From positions 3,373,001 to 3,437,000 of the forward strand of contig NZ_CP010951.1 of assembly GCF_001580455.1 (NCBI RefSeq): DNA of 64,000 nucleotides. Direction: 5' to 3'. A program made the translations under genes and the position numbers. The stretch is from Ramlibacter tataouinensis (lineage in GTDB: Bacteria > Pseudomonadota > Gammaproteobacteria > Burkholderiales > Burkholderiaceae_C). Under the pieces are notes generated by a model. That model ran no database searches. It had not been told where the DNA came from and saw only the letters and a list, made by a program, of their open reading frames with translations. Numbering within the stretch: the first letter of the stretch is position 1; the number at the start of each line of letters is the position of its first letter. This document shows positions 53,965 to 63,463 of the stretch, one piece after another.

Positions 53965-56900
53965 ATGGGACGGGCCACCGACGATTCGGGACCAATCAGC
54001 TTGGCTGTGCTCGCGCAGGCCGACAGCCTCGTGCTGTCACTCACGGATTCGAGGCAGCTTGCGAGGCTGGCCTGGGTTGCCGGGGCCGGGGCCACACTCG
54101 AATCGCTTCGGCGTGACCTCCAGGCCTGCGTCGAACATGCCGCGGCGGACCCTTTGGCCCTGGGCCGGCATGACGTCGCCGCGGCATGGTGCGGCCTCGG
54201 CCGCAGCCTCTGGAGCGGCTTGCTGCCCGGCACCATCGCCAGCGCGCTGCGCGCCGCGGCGCCGCGTCACCTGTCGCTGCAACTGGACCGGTCCCTGGCC
54301 TGGGTGCCCTGGGAACTGGCCTTCGATGGCGAGAGCTTCCTCGGAGAGACCTGGTGCCTGGCACGGCAGGTCGTGGCGGACACCAGCCCGCCGCCGCCCG
54401 GGCATACCGTCGCCAGGCAAGGCCCGCTCAAGGTGCTCGTGCTGGCCGGCGACGCAGTGCACGCTGAGCGCGGCGCGCCGACGCGGGAGCTGATCGCGCG
54501 CCTGCGCGCGATGGAAGGCGCGGCGATCAGCGCAGCCTCCACGCTGGACGTGCGCCGCGACGAACTGACTGGCCTCGTGCTCTCGAGCGACGTGGTGCAC
54601 TACGTCGGGCCGGTGCACGGCAGCGCCGGAGTGCACGCTGCGCCTGCGTGGCGCGACGGCGAGCCGTTCGACGTCGCGGTCCTCGCCGAGTTCACCCCGG
54701 CGCCGCAGTTGCTGATCATGCAGGACACCGCGGACGAAGCCGGCCGTCAGGGGCTGCAGCGCGTGGCGATCCGCGCATGCCATGCCGGCGTGGCCGCGCT
54801 CGTCTTCTCGTCGACCGCCACGGGCCAGCACACGCTGGAATTCAGCGCCGCCACTTATGCCGGCCTGCTGCAGGGGTCCTCGCTCGCGGAGGCCGTGCGT
54901 GCGGCGCGTGTCGCGCTGCACCAGCAGCGCGGCATCGCGCCGGTGGCGATGCTGCGGTCCGAGCTATACGGCGATGGCACGGCCATCGTCTTCACGCCGG
55001 ATCGTCACCGTCGCGCCGAGGACAACCTGCGCCAAGTGACGGTCATGTCGATCGACCTCGTCGAATCGACGCGCCTGCTGGGCACGCTGGGCGCCGAACG
55101 CTACAGCGAGCTGCTCGCCCAATACCACCGCCAAAGCATATCGATCCTGCGCGCGCATGGCGGCATGCCCGACGCGCCACAGGGCGACGACGGCTACATG
55201 TGCTACTTCGGGGTGCCGGTCGCCCGCGAGGACGCGGCCCCTCAGGCGCTGCAGGCCGGGTTCGAGCTGATCGACGCGATGCAGGCGCTCGGCCTACGCG
55301 TGCGCGTCGGCGTGTGCACCGGCGAGGTCGTGGTGCGCGACGGCCAACCCGTTGGTGCGGCGATCCACTTCGCGGCGCGCCTGCAGTCGATCGCCGCGCC
55401 GGGCACGATGGTCGTCGGCGACGCGACCCGCCGGATCGTGCGCGACCGCTTTCGCTTCGAGCCGCTGGAACGCATGCACCCCCTGAAGGGCTTCGACCAC
55501 CCCGAACCCTTGTTTCGCGCATTGGGCCCGGCGGCGGCCTCTATCAAGACGGACGCCGACGCGGCCAAGCTCGCGCCACGCATGGCGCCCTTCGTCGGGC
55601 GACAGGCCGAACTCGCGGCGCTCGACGACCACTGGGCTGCGGTGCGATCCGGAACGCTGCGGCTCGTGCGCATCGTCGGCGAGGCCGGCATCGGCAAGTC
55701 GCGGCTGGTGCGCGAGCTCAAGCGCACGCTGGCGGAGCAGGGCCACGAAGTGTTCGAGTGCCGCTGTGCACCGGAGCACGCTAACAGCTCGTTTCAGCCG
55801 CTGATCAACTCGCTGCGCGCACAGCTCCACATTGGCGCGACCGATCCAGATGCCGCCAACCTTGCGCGCCTGCGCCGGCTCGTTTCCGGTGTGGACCTCA
55901 TCGACGAGGGTGCGTTTGCGCTGCTCGCCGACCTGCTGGGCCTCGCCACGCCGACACGCCACCCGGCGTTGGACCTGTCGGCCGAGCGGCGGCGCCAGAT
56001 GACGGTGGACCTGCTTGTCGCGCTGGGGAAGCGTCGTGCGCGCGACACCGCCGCCTGCATCGTGCTGGAAGACGCGCACTGGGTGGACCCGTCCACGGCC
56101 GAAGTGCTCAACCGCCTGGCCCACGCGGCGCGAGCACAGCCCTTGCTCATCGTGGTCACGGCCCGCTCCGATGCCGACAGCGTCTGGCACCCGCGGGCGC
56201 CGGTCCACGAGATGGTGTTGCGCGGCCTGTCTCCGCACATGTCGCGGTCGCTCGTGCATGGCGTCTGCGGCGATCAGCGACTGTCCAGCGAGATGGTCCA
56301 CCTGATCGCGGCCCGGGCCGACGGCGTGCCGTTGTTCATCGAGGAGTCCGCCCGCATGGCGGTGGAACGCGGCGCCGCTGCCTACGCCGGCGCATCCACG
56401 GTGCCGCCTGTGCCGGCGACCATCCTCGACCTGCTCACCGCGCGGCTGGACGGCCTGGGCAACGCCAAGCACGTGGCCCAGGTGGGCGGGACCATCGGGA
56501 GGGAGTTCCCGCGCGCCCTCCTGCAAGCCGTGCTGCAGCACCCGGACTCGCCCGTGGCAACCGGCGAACTGGAGCCGCTGCTGGCGACGCTGCAGCGCTC
56601 GGGCATGCTGCTGGGCCGCGACGAAGGCGACGACACCCGCTACACCTTCAAGCATGCGCTGATGCGCGATGCGGCGTACCGGTCGCTGCTGGCGCGCGAC
56701 CGCTCGCGCCTGCATCAGGTCATCGCCGGGGTCATCGGCGAGCAGTTCCGCGAGCTGGGCGAGCGCCAGCCGGAGCTGCTGGCGTTCCACTACACCGAAG
56801 CCGGGCTCGACGCCGAGGCGCTGCGCTGCTGGGAGATCGCGGCCCGCCAGGCGGCATCGCGATCGGCGCAGGTCGAGGCCATCGCCCACGTCAACAGTGC

Positions 56901-58119
56901 GCTCGCCGTGCTGCTGCACATGCCGCCCGGCGAGGCGCGCGACCGGCAGGAGCTGAGGCTGCAGTTGCTGCTTGCCGCACGCCTGATCGCCACGCACGGC
57001 TACGGCGCCGAGCGCGTGGAGCGCGCCTATACGCGCGCGATGGAGCTGGCAAATTCCCTGGGCGACGAAGCGGCGATGATGCGCGTGCTGCGCGGCCTGG
57101 AGGGCTACCACTTCATGCGCGCCGACTTCGCCAAGGCCAAGGCCTACGTGCTGGACGCGGCATCGCGCGTTGACACGGGCAACGCGATCCATCGCATCCA
57201 GACCCAATGGGCGCTGGCCAACGTGGTGATGCACCAGGGCGAGATGGAAGCCGCGGTGAAGCAGATGGACGACTGCCTTGCGCAGTACGAGCGGCTGGAG
57301 CACCGGCCCGATTCGGTGCAGGACCCGGGCGTGATGTGCCTGTGCTATTCGGGCTGGTCGATGTGGCAGCTGGGCTTCCCCGACCAGGCCTTGCAGCGGG
57401 TCACGCGCGTGGTGCAGATGGCCGAGCGTCTGAAGCACAGCTTCAGCCTCGGCGAGGCCTACGGCTTTCGAGCCGCAGTGCAGAACTTCCGCGGCGAGTT
57501 TCGCGATGCGCTGGAGAGCGCCGAGCGGGCGGTGGCCATCTGCGAGGACGGCGGCTTCGTGGTCTGGCTGGCGCATGCACGCGTGATGCGCGGGCGTGCC
57601 ATGGCCGGCCTGGGCGACGCCGCTGCCGGCGTCGAGGAGATGCGGCAGGGCTACGAACTGTGGGCGGCCACCGGCGCGGTGGTCACGACGCCGTTCTACC
57701 TGACCATGCGCGCCGAAGGGCTGGCGCTGTGCGGGCGTCGCGACGAGGCGATGGCGCTGCTGCAGCAGGCGCGAGGGATCGTCGAGCGCACCGGCGAGCG
57801 CTACTACGAGGCCGAGATCCTCCGCCAGATCGGCGTGCTCACATTGCAGGGCACCCAGCCCTCGTCGACGGAGTACGCCGCCGAGGCGGAGCGCTGGATG
57901 CTGCAGGCGCTGCAGTGCGCGCAGTCGCGCCGCATGCTGTCGCTGCGCCTGCGCGCGGCGATGGACCTGGCCGACTTCTGGGTGGCCCAGGGGCGCCCGC
58001 TCCAGGCGGCCGAGGTACTGCGCCCGGCCTATGAATCGATCACCGAAGGTCGCGCGACACGCGATCTTGTCGACGCGCGACGACGGCTCGAGCAGCTGGG
58101 CATCGTCGATCCGCGCTGA
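53965..58119 (+). CDS. CHAT-like / class III cyclase-like / STAND ATPase / TPR signalling protein
   Basis: 1384 residues. Order: (1) N-terminal CHAT-like domain, with WVPWELAF (~115) and the His of DVVHYVGPVHG (H212), but LLIMQDTADE where CHAT proteases have their catalytic Cys; (2) class III nucleotide cyclase fold (residues ~355-535) with metal Asps D364 (SIDLVEST) and D408/D409 (QGDDGY), but His468 in place of the transition-state Asn (R472 kept); (3) ATPase, Walker A GEAGIGKS (572-579), Walker B IVLEDAHW (699-706); (4) ~800 residues of TPR-like repeats. A sensor-type protein, first in the module with the P450 and DyP-patatin genes. Confidence 0.85.
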   Translation: MGRATDDSGPISLAVLAQADSLVLSLTDSRQLARLAWVAGAGATLESLRRDLQACVEHAAADPLALGRHDVAAAWCGLGRSLWSGLLPGTIASALRAAAPRHLSLQLDRSLAWVPWELAFDGESFLGETWCLARQVVADTSPPPPGHTVARQGPLKVLVLAGDAVHAERGAPTRELIARLRAMEGAAISAASTLDVRRDELTGLVLSSDVVHYVGPVHGSAGVHAAPAWRDGEPFDVAVLAEFTPAPQLLIMQDTADEAGRQGLQRVAIRACHAGVAALVFSSTATGQHTLEFSAATYAGLLQGSSLAEAVRAARVALHQQRGIAPVAMLRSELYGDGTAIVFTPDRHRRAEDNLRQVTVMSIDLVESTRLLGTLGAERYSELLAQYHRQSISILRAHGGMPDAPQGDDGYMCYFGVPVAREDAAPQALQAGFELIDAMQALGLRVRVGVCTGEVVVRDGQPVGAAIHFAARLQSIAAPGTMVVGDATRRIVRDRFRFEPLERMHPLKGFDHPEPLFRALGPAAASIKTDADAAKLAPRMAPFVGRQAELAALDDHWAAVRSGTLRLVRIVGEAGIGKSRLVRELKRTLAEQGHEVFECRCAPEHANSSFQPLINSLRAQLHIGATDPDAANLARLRRLVSGVDLIDEGAFALLADLLGLATPTRHPALDLSAERRRQMTVDLLVALGKRRARDTAACIVLEDAHWVDPSTAEVLNRLAHAARAQPLLIVVTARSDADSVWHPRAPVHEMVLRGLSPHMSRSLVHGVCGDQRLSSEMVHLIAARADGVPLFIEESARMAVERGAAAYAGASTVPPVPATILDLLTARLDGLGNAKHVAQVGGTIGREFPRALLQAVLQHPDSPVATGELEPLLATLQRSGMLLGRDEGDDTRYTFKHALMRDAAYRSLLARDRSRLHQVIAGVIGEQFRELGERQPELLAFHYTEAGLDAEALRCWEIAARQAASRSAQVEAIAHVNSALAVLLHMPPGEARDRQELRLQLLLAARLIATHGYGAERVERAYTRAMELANSLGDEAAMMRVLRGLEGYHFMRADFAKAKAYVLDAASRVDTGNAIHRIQTQWALANVVMHQGEMEAAVKQMDDCLAQYERLEHRPDSVQDPGVMCLCYSGWSMWQLGFPDQALQRVTRVVQMAERLKHSFSLGEAYGFRAAVQNFRGEFRDALESAERAVAICEDGGFVVWLAHARVMRGRAMAGLGDAAAGVEEMRQGYELWAATGAVVTTPFYLTMRAEGLALCGRRDEAMALLQQARGIVERTGERYYEAEILRQIGVLTLQGTQPSSTEYAAEAERWMLQALQCAQSRRMLSLRLRAAMDLADFWVAQGRPLQAAEVLRPAYESITEGRATRDLVDARRRLEQLGIVDPR

Positions 58120-58138
58120 GCACATCAGGAAGAAGACC

Positions 58139-59836
58139 ATGAGCAAGCTCGCAGAATTTCGCAATGCCGCGTCGCACCCGCTCGAGCAGAACCGGCTGCT
58201 GTTCGAATCGCTGCGCGACGACACGCGGCGTGCCCACTTCTACGGCGAGCTGCGCCGGGACGGATGTCCGGTGCTGAAGTTCAAGAGCGTGATGAGCAAC
58301 GGCGGCTGCGGACGGTCCTGGCCCAGCGAGGACGTGTATTTCGTGTCGCGTGCCGACCAGGTGTCCAAGGCGCTGAAGCTCGGCAGAGTCGAGCCCTATG
58401 CCGCGCTGGACAGCGGCGGGCGCTTCATGCTTGCGCTCGACGATCAGCCGGAGCAGAAGGATCAGCACATGCGGGCGATGCTGGCCCTGCAGTACAGCCC
58501 CAGTCAGATCGAGAAGACCGGCAGGGAAGCGGTGCGCCTGGCCTGCATCCGACCGCTTAAGCAACGCAGGTTCGACGTCGTCGACATCGCCCAGCAGGCG
58601 GCGCTGCATTTCGTGCAGCTGCTGTTCGGCCTCGACAGCAAGGCGCACGTGGCCCTGGAGCTGGCCATGCAGGCGACATACACAAAGCTCAGCTTCCAGA
58701 TCGTCGGCCGCCATTTCGTCTCGGATTCGGGCCTGCCGCCGGATTCGCCCCAAAGCCTGCGCATCCGCGAGGAACTCGTGAACTACGTGCGCCTGGCTGC
58801 CCAGCCCCGGGCCACGCGGCGCGTCGGCGAGCCGAGGCGGACCGTGATCGAGCGGCTGCACGCGCCGGGGGGAAAGAGCCGCGACGAGCTGGTGTTCGTC
58901 GCCCTCGGGCTGATGGCCGGCACCATCGGCAACATGACCGCCTCAGTGGCGATCGCGATCGACCACTTCTTCAGGCGACGGCGAGGCAGGCAGTGGCTGA
59001 TAGACATCGCCATCGAGGCGGCGCAGCGCAAGGACATGAGGAAGCTCGAGGGCATGGTTGACCGCGCCCTGAGCTGGAACCCGCCGGCGCCGTTCCTCGC
59101 GCGCGTGGCACGCGACGCGAACCTGCGCGCGGCCCTCAACGTCCCCGACGGCGCGCAACTGCTGCTCGCGCTGGGCGTCGATGCAGGCCGGGCGCTGCGC
59201 TTCGGCGGCAACTGGAACGACTGCGCATACCCGCACCGTTGCGTCGGCCAGCACCTCGCATGGCCGCTCTTGGTGGAAACGATCCGGCAGGTGCTGGTGC
59301 TGCCCGGGTTGAGCCGGGTGCTCGACCCGGCCACCGCCCAACTTCACCCGCTGGAAAAGCGCTGGGGCGCGATGTGCACCAAGTTCCCGCTGCAGTACCA
59401 GCGCGACCGCCGGCTCAACCAGCAACCGCTGTACATCGTGCTGCCGATCAAGGAACCGGTGGCCGAGAACGCCCGCGCGCTGCGCCTCCTCACCGCAGCC
59501 GGGGCGCACATCGTCGAGGATGCGCTGGCCAAGTCGGACCATGTGCACTTCGCCTGGTTCGAGTTGACCGAGGACAACCGGCACCTGGTCATGTGCACGG
59601 TGTACGACGGCGATTTCGATGCCTATGTCGAGCACTTTGCGCTGGACGTGCCGCTGTTCGACAAGCAGTTCGACTTCCTCGACATCCCGTTGCCGCGGCC
59701 GATCAAAGACCACCCGAAGCAGTTCGTCGAGGCGATCCGCCGCTGTCACCGCGCGCCGCTCGGCGACTACTTCTTCAGCGCCTACCCGCTCGACACCGTG
59801 GCCGACATCTACAACGCCGGAGGAAAGAGGCCATGA
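58139..59836 (+). CDS. Divergent cytochrome P450 with extra C-terminal domain
   Basis: 565 residues. ATG at 58139 with AGGA before it. The heme-ligand region is present but stretched: FGGNWNDCAYPHRCVGQHLA, with the probable thiolate Cys368 in RCVGQHLA. I-helix GLMAGTIGNMTA is P450-like, but the K-helix ExxR is lost (VDRALSWNPPAPFLAR). After ~430 there is an additional ~130-residue alpha/beta domain with HVHFAWFEL and YDGDFDAYVEHF. P450s oxidise lipids, terpenes or aromatics using heme. The unusual ligand loop and the fused tail suggest a hydroperoxide-type P450. It overlaps the next gene by 4 nt. Confidence 0.8.
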   Translation: MSKLAEFRNAASHPLEQNRLLFESLRDDTRRAHFYGELRRDGCPVLKFKSVMSNGGCGRSWPSEDVYFVSRADQVSKALKLGRVEPYAALDSGGRFMLALDDQPEQKDQHMRAMLALQYSPSQIEKTGREAVRLACIRPLKQRRFDVVDIAQQAALHFVQLLFGLDSKAHVALELAMQATYTKLSFQIVGRHFVSDSGLPPDSPQSLRIREELVNYVRLAAQPRATRRVGEPRRTVIERLHAPGGKSRDELVFVALGLMAGTIGNMTASVAIAIDHFFRRRRGRQWLIDIAIEAAQRKDMRKLEGMVDRALSWNPPAPFLARVARDANLRAALNVPDGAQLLLALGVDAGRALRFGGNWNDCAYPHRCVGQHLAWPLLVETIRQVLVLPGLSRVLDPATAQLHPLEKRWGAMCTKFPLQYQRDRRLNQQPLYIVLPIKEPVAENARALRLLTAAGAHIVEDALAKSDHVHFAWFELTEDNRHLVMCTVYDGDFDAYVEHFALDVPLFDKQFDFLDIPLPRPIKDHPKQFVEAIRRCHRAPLGDYFFSAYPLDTVADIYNAGGKRP

Positions 59837-62800
59837 GCGCCGTCACATGGAGCCAGGCCCGGGCCGGCGAGGTTCAGCGCCTCGCGCTGACCGGCTACGA
59901 CAGCGACTGCGCACGTCACTTCGTGCTCACGGTCATCAACGATGCCCAGGCAAGGCGGTACCTGGCCGGGCTGCTGCACCGTGGCGTGCTCACCTTCGGC
60001 GGACGCCGCACGCGCGAATCGGCGTCGGTCAACATCGGCTTCACCTACCGCGGGCTGGGCAAGCTCGGCGTGCCCGCGCAGCATCTGCGCGTTCTCAAGG
60101 AAAAGTCACCCGCGTTCGCGGAAGGCGCCAGGCTGCGCGCGCCGCGGCTCGGTGATGCCGGCGACAGCGCGGTAGAGCGCTGGGACGCGCCGTTCGCCAG
60201 CGACGACGCCGACGTGTGGATCGCGGTCCATGCCGACAACCCGGCGGAGCTGGATCGCAAGGTGGCCGAGCTCCGCACCCGTGCCGGCGCGGACCTCGCT
60301 TTTGCGGGCTGGGGCGCCAAAGGACTCAGCGCGTGCCACCTCACCCATCAGCCGGACCCGGAAAACCCCCGCAAGAAGATTCGCTACGTGCACTTCGGCC
60401 TGCGCGACAACATTGCGCGGCCGGTCATCGACGCCCACGCAGGCGAACGGCACAAGGCCGGCGAACTGCTGCTGGGCTACCCCAACGACAGCGGCTTCAA
60501 TTTCTGGAGCGACCAGGACACGCCGGAAGAGACGGCAGCGTTCCTTCGCAATGCGAGCTTCGGCGTGCTGCGCAAGGTCGCACAGCACGAAGAGCGCCTG
60601 GACGACTACCTGCACAAGCAGGTGACGGCGCTACAGGGCAAATATGGTTACGTCAATGCCGATTTCCTGAAGGCCAAGATGTCCGGTCGCTGGCCCGACG
60701 GTGCGGTCGTGCAGCCCGGAGAGACGGCGCCACCCCATCCGATGCAGGTCAACCCGGTCTTCGACCCCCAGGCCGACAAGCACGGGTTCGGCTGCCCGTT
60801 CGGCGCCCACATCCGGCGCACCAACCCGCGCACCGACCCCGTCCAACCGAAGCGCGCACGCACTATCTTCCGGCGCGGCATGCCGTACGGACCCAAATAC
60901 GACCCACAGGACAGCCCACAGACACGCGACGCCGATCGCGGCCTGATGGGTGTCTTCTTCTGCGCCAGCATCGAGGACCAGTTCGAGCTGGTGGTCTCCG
61001 AATGGATGGAGAAGAACCCGATGGGCCCACGCACCGGCGGGCGCGCCAAGGATCCGCTGGTCGGGCGCCACGATGAGCCGGGCGCGCGGTTTCACATCCC
61101 GCTGAAGAATGGTCCGGCCATCAACCTCGACGGCTTCACGCCGTTCGTCAGCACGCGCGGCATGCTGTATGCGCTGTTTCCAGGCCGCCAGGCGCTGGCC
61201 GCGATGACGAGCTTGGACACGCCGGAAGACGAAGCGGTGCCGACGCGCGACCCCCACGCAGTCAATGCCGGCGGGGCCCCCGCCGACCGCTATTGCGACA
61301 TCGTGATGGAGGGGGGTGTCACGAGCGGCATCATCTATGCGACGGCCGTGGCCACGCTGTCCAAGCGATACCGCTTCAAGAACATCGGAGGCAGTTCCAT
61401 CGGGGCTTTCGCGGCCGCATTGACCGCTGCCGCCGAATACCAGCGTCGCAAGGGATCCGATGCAGGCTTCGACGCCTTGAAGATGCTCCCCGACAAGCTT
61501 GCGGACGACGACGACGACAAGGACAAGGACAAGGACAAGGACAAGGACAAGGACAAGGGTCGCACGCTGCTTCAGAGATTGTTCGTGCCGCAGAAAGGGA
61601 CGCGGCGCCTGTTCCAGATCTTTCTCGCGACACTCGAGCGAAAGTCGGGGAAGACGCTCGTGTTGGCCGGCGTCATGGCAGCGGTGCGCCAGTACGTTTG
61701 GCTCGCGGCCCTCGTCTTCCTCGTGCTGCTGGCGGTTGTTCTCGCAGGGCCGCTGCTGTCCGCCCTGTGGGCCAATGAACGCGATCTGCGGACGCCGGGC
61801 GTCCTACTGCTGCTGCCGTGGTTCGCCGCGGCGGTGCTGACGCTGGGCGTGTCGGTGGTCGTCGCCGTCCTCGCGGGCATCGTGTGGGACTTCGCGCGCC
61901 ACGTCGTGCCCAACGGCTTCGGCCTCTGCCGTGGCTGGCCTGACGATGCGTCGGCGCAATCGCTGGATCTCGCCGGCTTCCTGCATGCGTCGATCCAGGG
62001 CGCGGCTGGCCGCGAGATCGACGACATGCCACTGACCTTCCGCGACTTGTGGAACGCGCCGGGCGCGCCGTCCGGCTCGCTGCAGGACCCGCGTGGCGGC
62101 GGGGGGCGCTCGATCAACCTCGAGGTCTATTCCAGCAACCTGGCTCACGGACGGCCCTACCGGTTCCCGCTGGACGAACCCAAGCAGCCCGGCCAGGATG
62201 AGGACATGGGCCGGCTGTTCTTCTGCCCCGAGGAACTCGAGCGCTACTTCCCGTCGGGCTTGGTCCGCTACCTGGAGATGAAGTCGCGGCCGTACGCGCC
62301 AGTCAGCGAGGCCGACCCGCCCGCGGGTGCGCACAGCGAAGGCCTGCGCGAACTGCCGGCGGCCGACCTGCCTATCGTGGTCGCGGCGCGGCTCGCGATG
62401 AGCTTCCCCTTGCTGATCTCGGCCGTGCCCCTGTGGGCGATCGACCACGAGCCAAAGTGCCGGCAGGCTCGCAAACTCGCGCGCTGCTGGATGTCCGATG
62501 GTGGGCTGTGTTCCAACTTTCCGATCCACCTGTTCGACAACACGGTCCCGCGCTGGCCGACCTTCGGCATCTCGTTGAACCTGCGCAGCGAGGCAAGGCC
62601 GGAGCGGAAGGTGTGGCTGCCCGACCTCCACCATGAGGGCCGAGGCGACACCTGGGACCGCCGTGCCGTGAACGGGAAGACGGCGTTCAAGCGGCTGGGC
62701 GGCTTCCTGATCAGCTTGTGGGTGACCACTTGGCATTGGAATGACAGCACGATGATGCGCATGCCCGGCGTGCGCGACCGAGTCGTGCGCGTGTACCTGC

Positions 62801-63255
62801 TGCCGGAGGAAGGCGGTGTCAACATCTGCATGACCCGCAAAAAGATCCTGGCCCTCGCGGAGGACTACGGGGCGCCGGCCGCGCGGGCCTTCATCGAGAA
62901 GTTCGCCGACCCGGGCAGCCCCGGCTGGGCCGAGCATCGCTGGGTGCGCTTCAACTCGCTGCTGGTCGCCCTGCGCAAGCGCGTCGAGGGCTTGCAGCAG
63001 GCGGCCCAGCTGGACCACCACACGGTGCCGCTGGCCATTCAGATCAAGCGATCGACGGGGCACGCGCCATTGCGCGGTGCGTCCAAGCGCAAGCCCTGGC
63101 CTTCGACGGAGCCGCTCTGCGGTTGCCAGCAGCAGGAATTGCAGGACCTACTGACGGCCTTGTACCGGCTGGAGCGGGCTTTCGCGATGGCAGGCGACAC
63201 CCAGCCCTTCATCGCGGCGCCACGCCCGAGCCTGCGGATGCGACATCCGACCTGA
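59833..63255 (+). CDS. Fusion of DyP-type peroxidase and membrane-anchored patatin lipase
   Basis: 1140 residues. Residues 1-~440: DyP-type heme peroxidase, with D192 in HFGLRDNIARPVI (the GxxDG position, last Gly changed to Asn), MSGRWPDGA, and the proximal His326 in CPFGAHIRRTNPR. Residues ~485-end: patatin-like phospholipase, oxyanion MEGGVTSG, nucleophile Ser522 in GGSSIGAF, catalytic Asp889 in MSDGGL. The lipase is interrupted by a (KD)6K tract at 557-575 and two membrane helices (~620-690). Start ATGA overlaps the P450 stop. A single chain could free a fatty acid and oxidise it at the membrane. Confidence 0.88.
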   Translation: MSAVTWSQARAGEVQRLALTGYDSDCARHFVLTVINDAQARRYLAGLLHRGVLTFGGRRTRESASVNIGFTYRGLGKLGVPAQHLRVLKEKSPAFAEGARLRAPRLGDAGDSAVERWDAPFASDDADVWIAVHADNPAELDRKVAELRTRAGADLAFAGWGAKGLSACHLTHQPDPENPRKKIRYVHFGLRDNIARPVIDAHAGERHKAGELLLGYPNDSGFNFWSDQDTPEETAAFLRNASFGVLRKVAQHEERLDDYLHKQVTALQGKYGYVNADFLKAKMSGRWPDGAVVQPGETAPPHPMQVNPVFDPQADKHGFGCPFGAHIRRTNPRTDPVQPKRARTIFRRGMPYGPKYDPQDSPQTRDADRGLMGVFFCASIEDQFELVVSEWMEKNPMGPRTGGRAKDPLVGRHDEPGARFHIPLKNGPAINLDGFTPFVSTRGMLYALFPGRQALAAMTSLDTPEDEAVPTRDPHAVNAGGAPADRYCDIVMEGGVTSGIIYATAVATLSKRYRFKNIGGSSIGAFAAALTAAAEYQRRKGSDAGFDALKMLPDKLADDDDDKDKDKDKDKDKDKGRTLLQRLFVPQKGTRRLFQIFLATLERKSGKTLVLAGVMAAVRQYVWLAALVFLVLLAVVLAGPLLSALWANERDLRTPGVLLLLPWFAAAVLTLGVSVVVAVLAGIVWDFARHVVPNGFGLCRGWPDDASAQSLDLAGFLHASIQGAAGREIDDMPLTFRDLWNAPGAPSGSLQDPRGGGGRSINLEVYSSNLAHGRPYRFPLDEPKQPGQDEDMGRLFFCPEELERYFPSGLVRYLEMKSRPYAPVSEADPPAGAHSEGLRELPAADLPIVVAARLAMSFPLLISAVPLWAIDHEPKCRQARKLARCWMSDGGLCSNFPIHLFDNTVPRWPTFGISLNLRSEARPERKVWLPDLHHEGRGDTWDRRAVNGKTAFKRLGGFLISLWVTTWHWNDSTMMRMPGVRDRVVRVYLLPEEGGVNICMTRKKILALAEDYGAPAARAFIEKFADPGSPGWAEHRWVRFNSLLVALRKRVEGLQQAAQLDHHTVPLAIQIKRSTGHAPLRGASKRKPWPSTEPLCGCQQQELQDLLTALYRLERAFAMAGDTQPFIAAPRPSLRMRHPT

Positions 63256-63288
63256 TCTGGGTACCGCCGTCGCGAAGTGATCAAAAGC

Positions 63289-63462
63289 TCATCGCGGGGC
63301 GCTCGCTTTGGCGTACATGACGGGTGCCTGCAACAACTTGGGCGTCAGCGCCACGTCGGTGAAATGATCGCGGCCCTTGACAGCCTCGCGCACGACGAAG
63401 TGGATGACGAGTGCGTGGGCGGCGACCACGACGGCCAGCACAAGAAAATTGACTTTCTTCAT
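63289..63462 (-). CDS. Very small membrane protein
   Basis: 57 residues from the ATG at 63462 (AAGGAAAC upstream). One hydrophobic helix FLVLAVVVAAHALVIHFVV and a short charged tail. It converges with the DyP-patatin gene, 33 nt apart. Function unknown. Confidence 0.6.
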   Translation of the reverse strand: MKKVNFLVLAVVVAAHALVIHFVVREAVKGRDHFTDVALTPKLLQAPVMYAKASAPR

Positions 63463-63463
63463 T

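Noticed and set aside
55294..58224. 976-codon open frame on the reverse strand opposite the large signalling gene
   Set aside because: It is the shadow of the high-GC forward gene: no ribosome site, His/Arg/Gly-rich composition, no domain.
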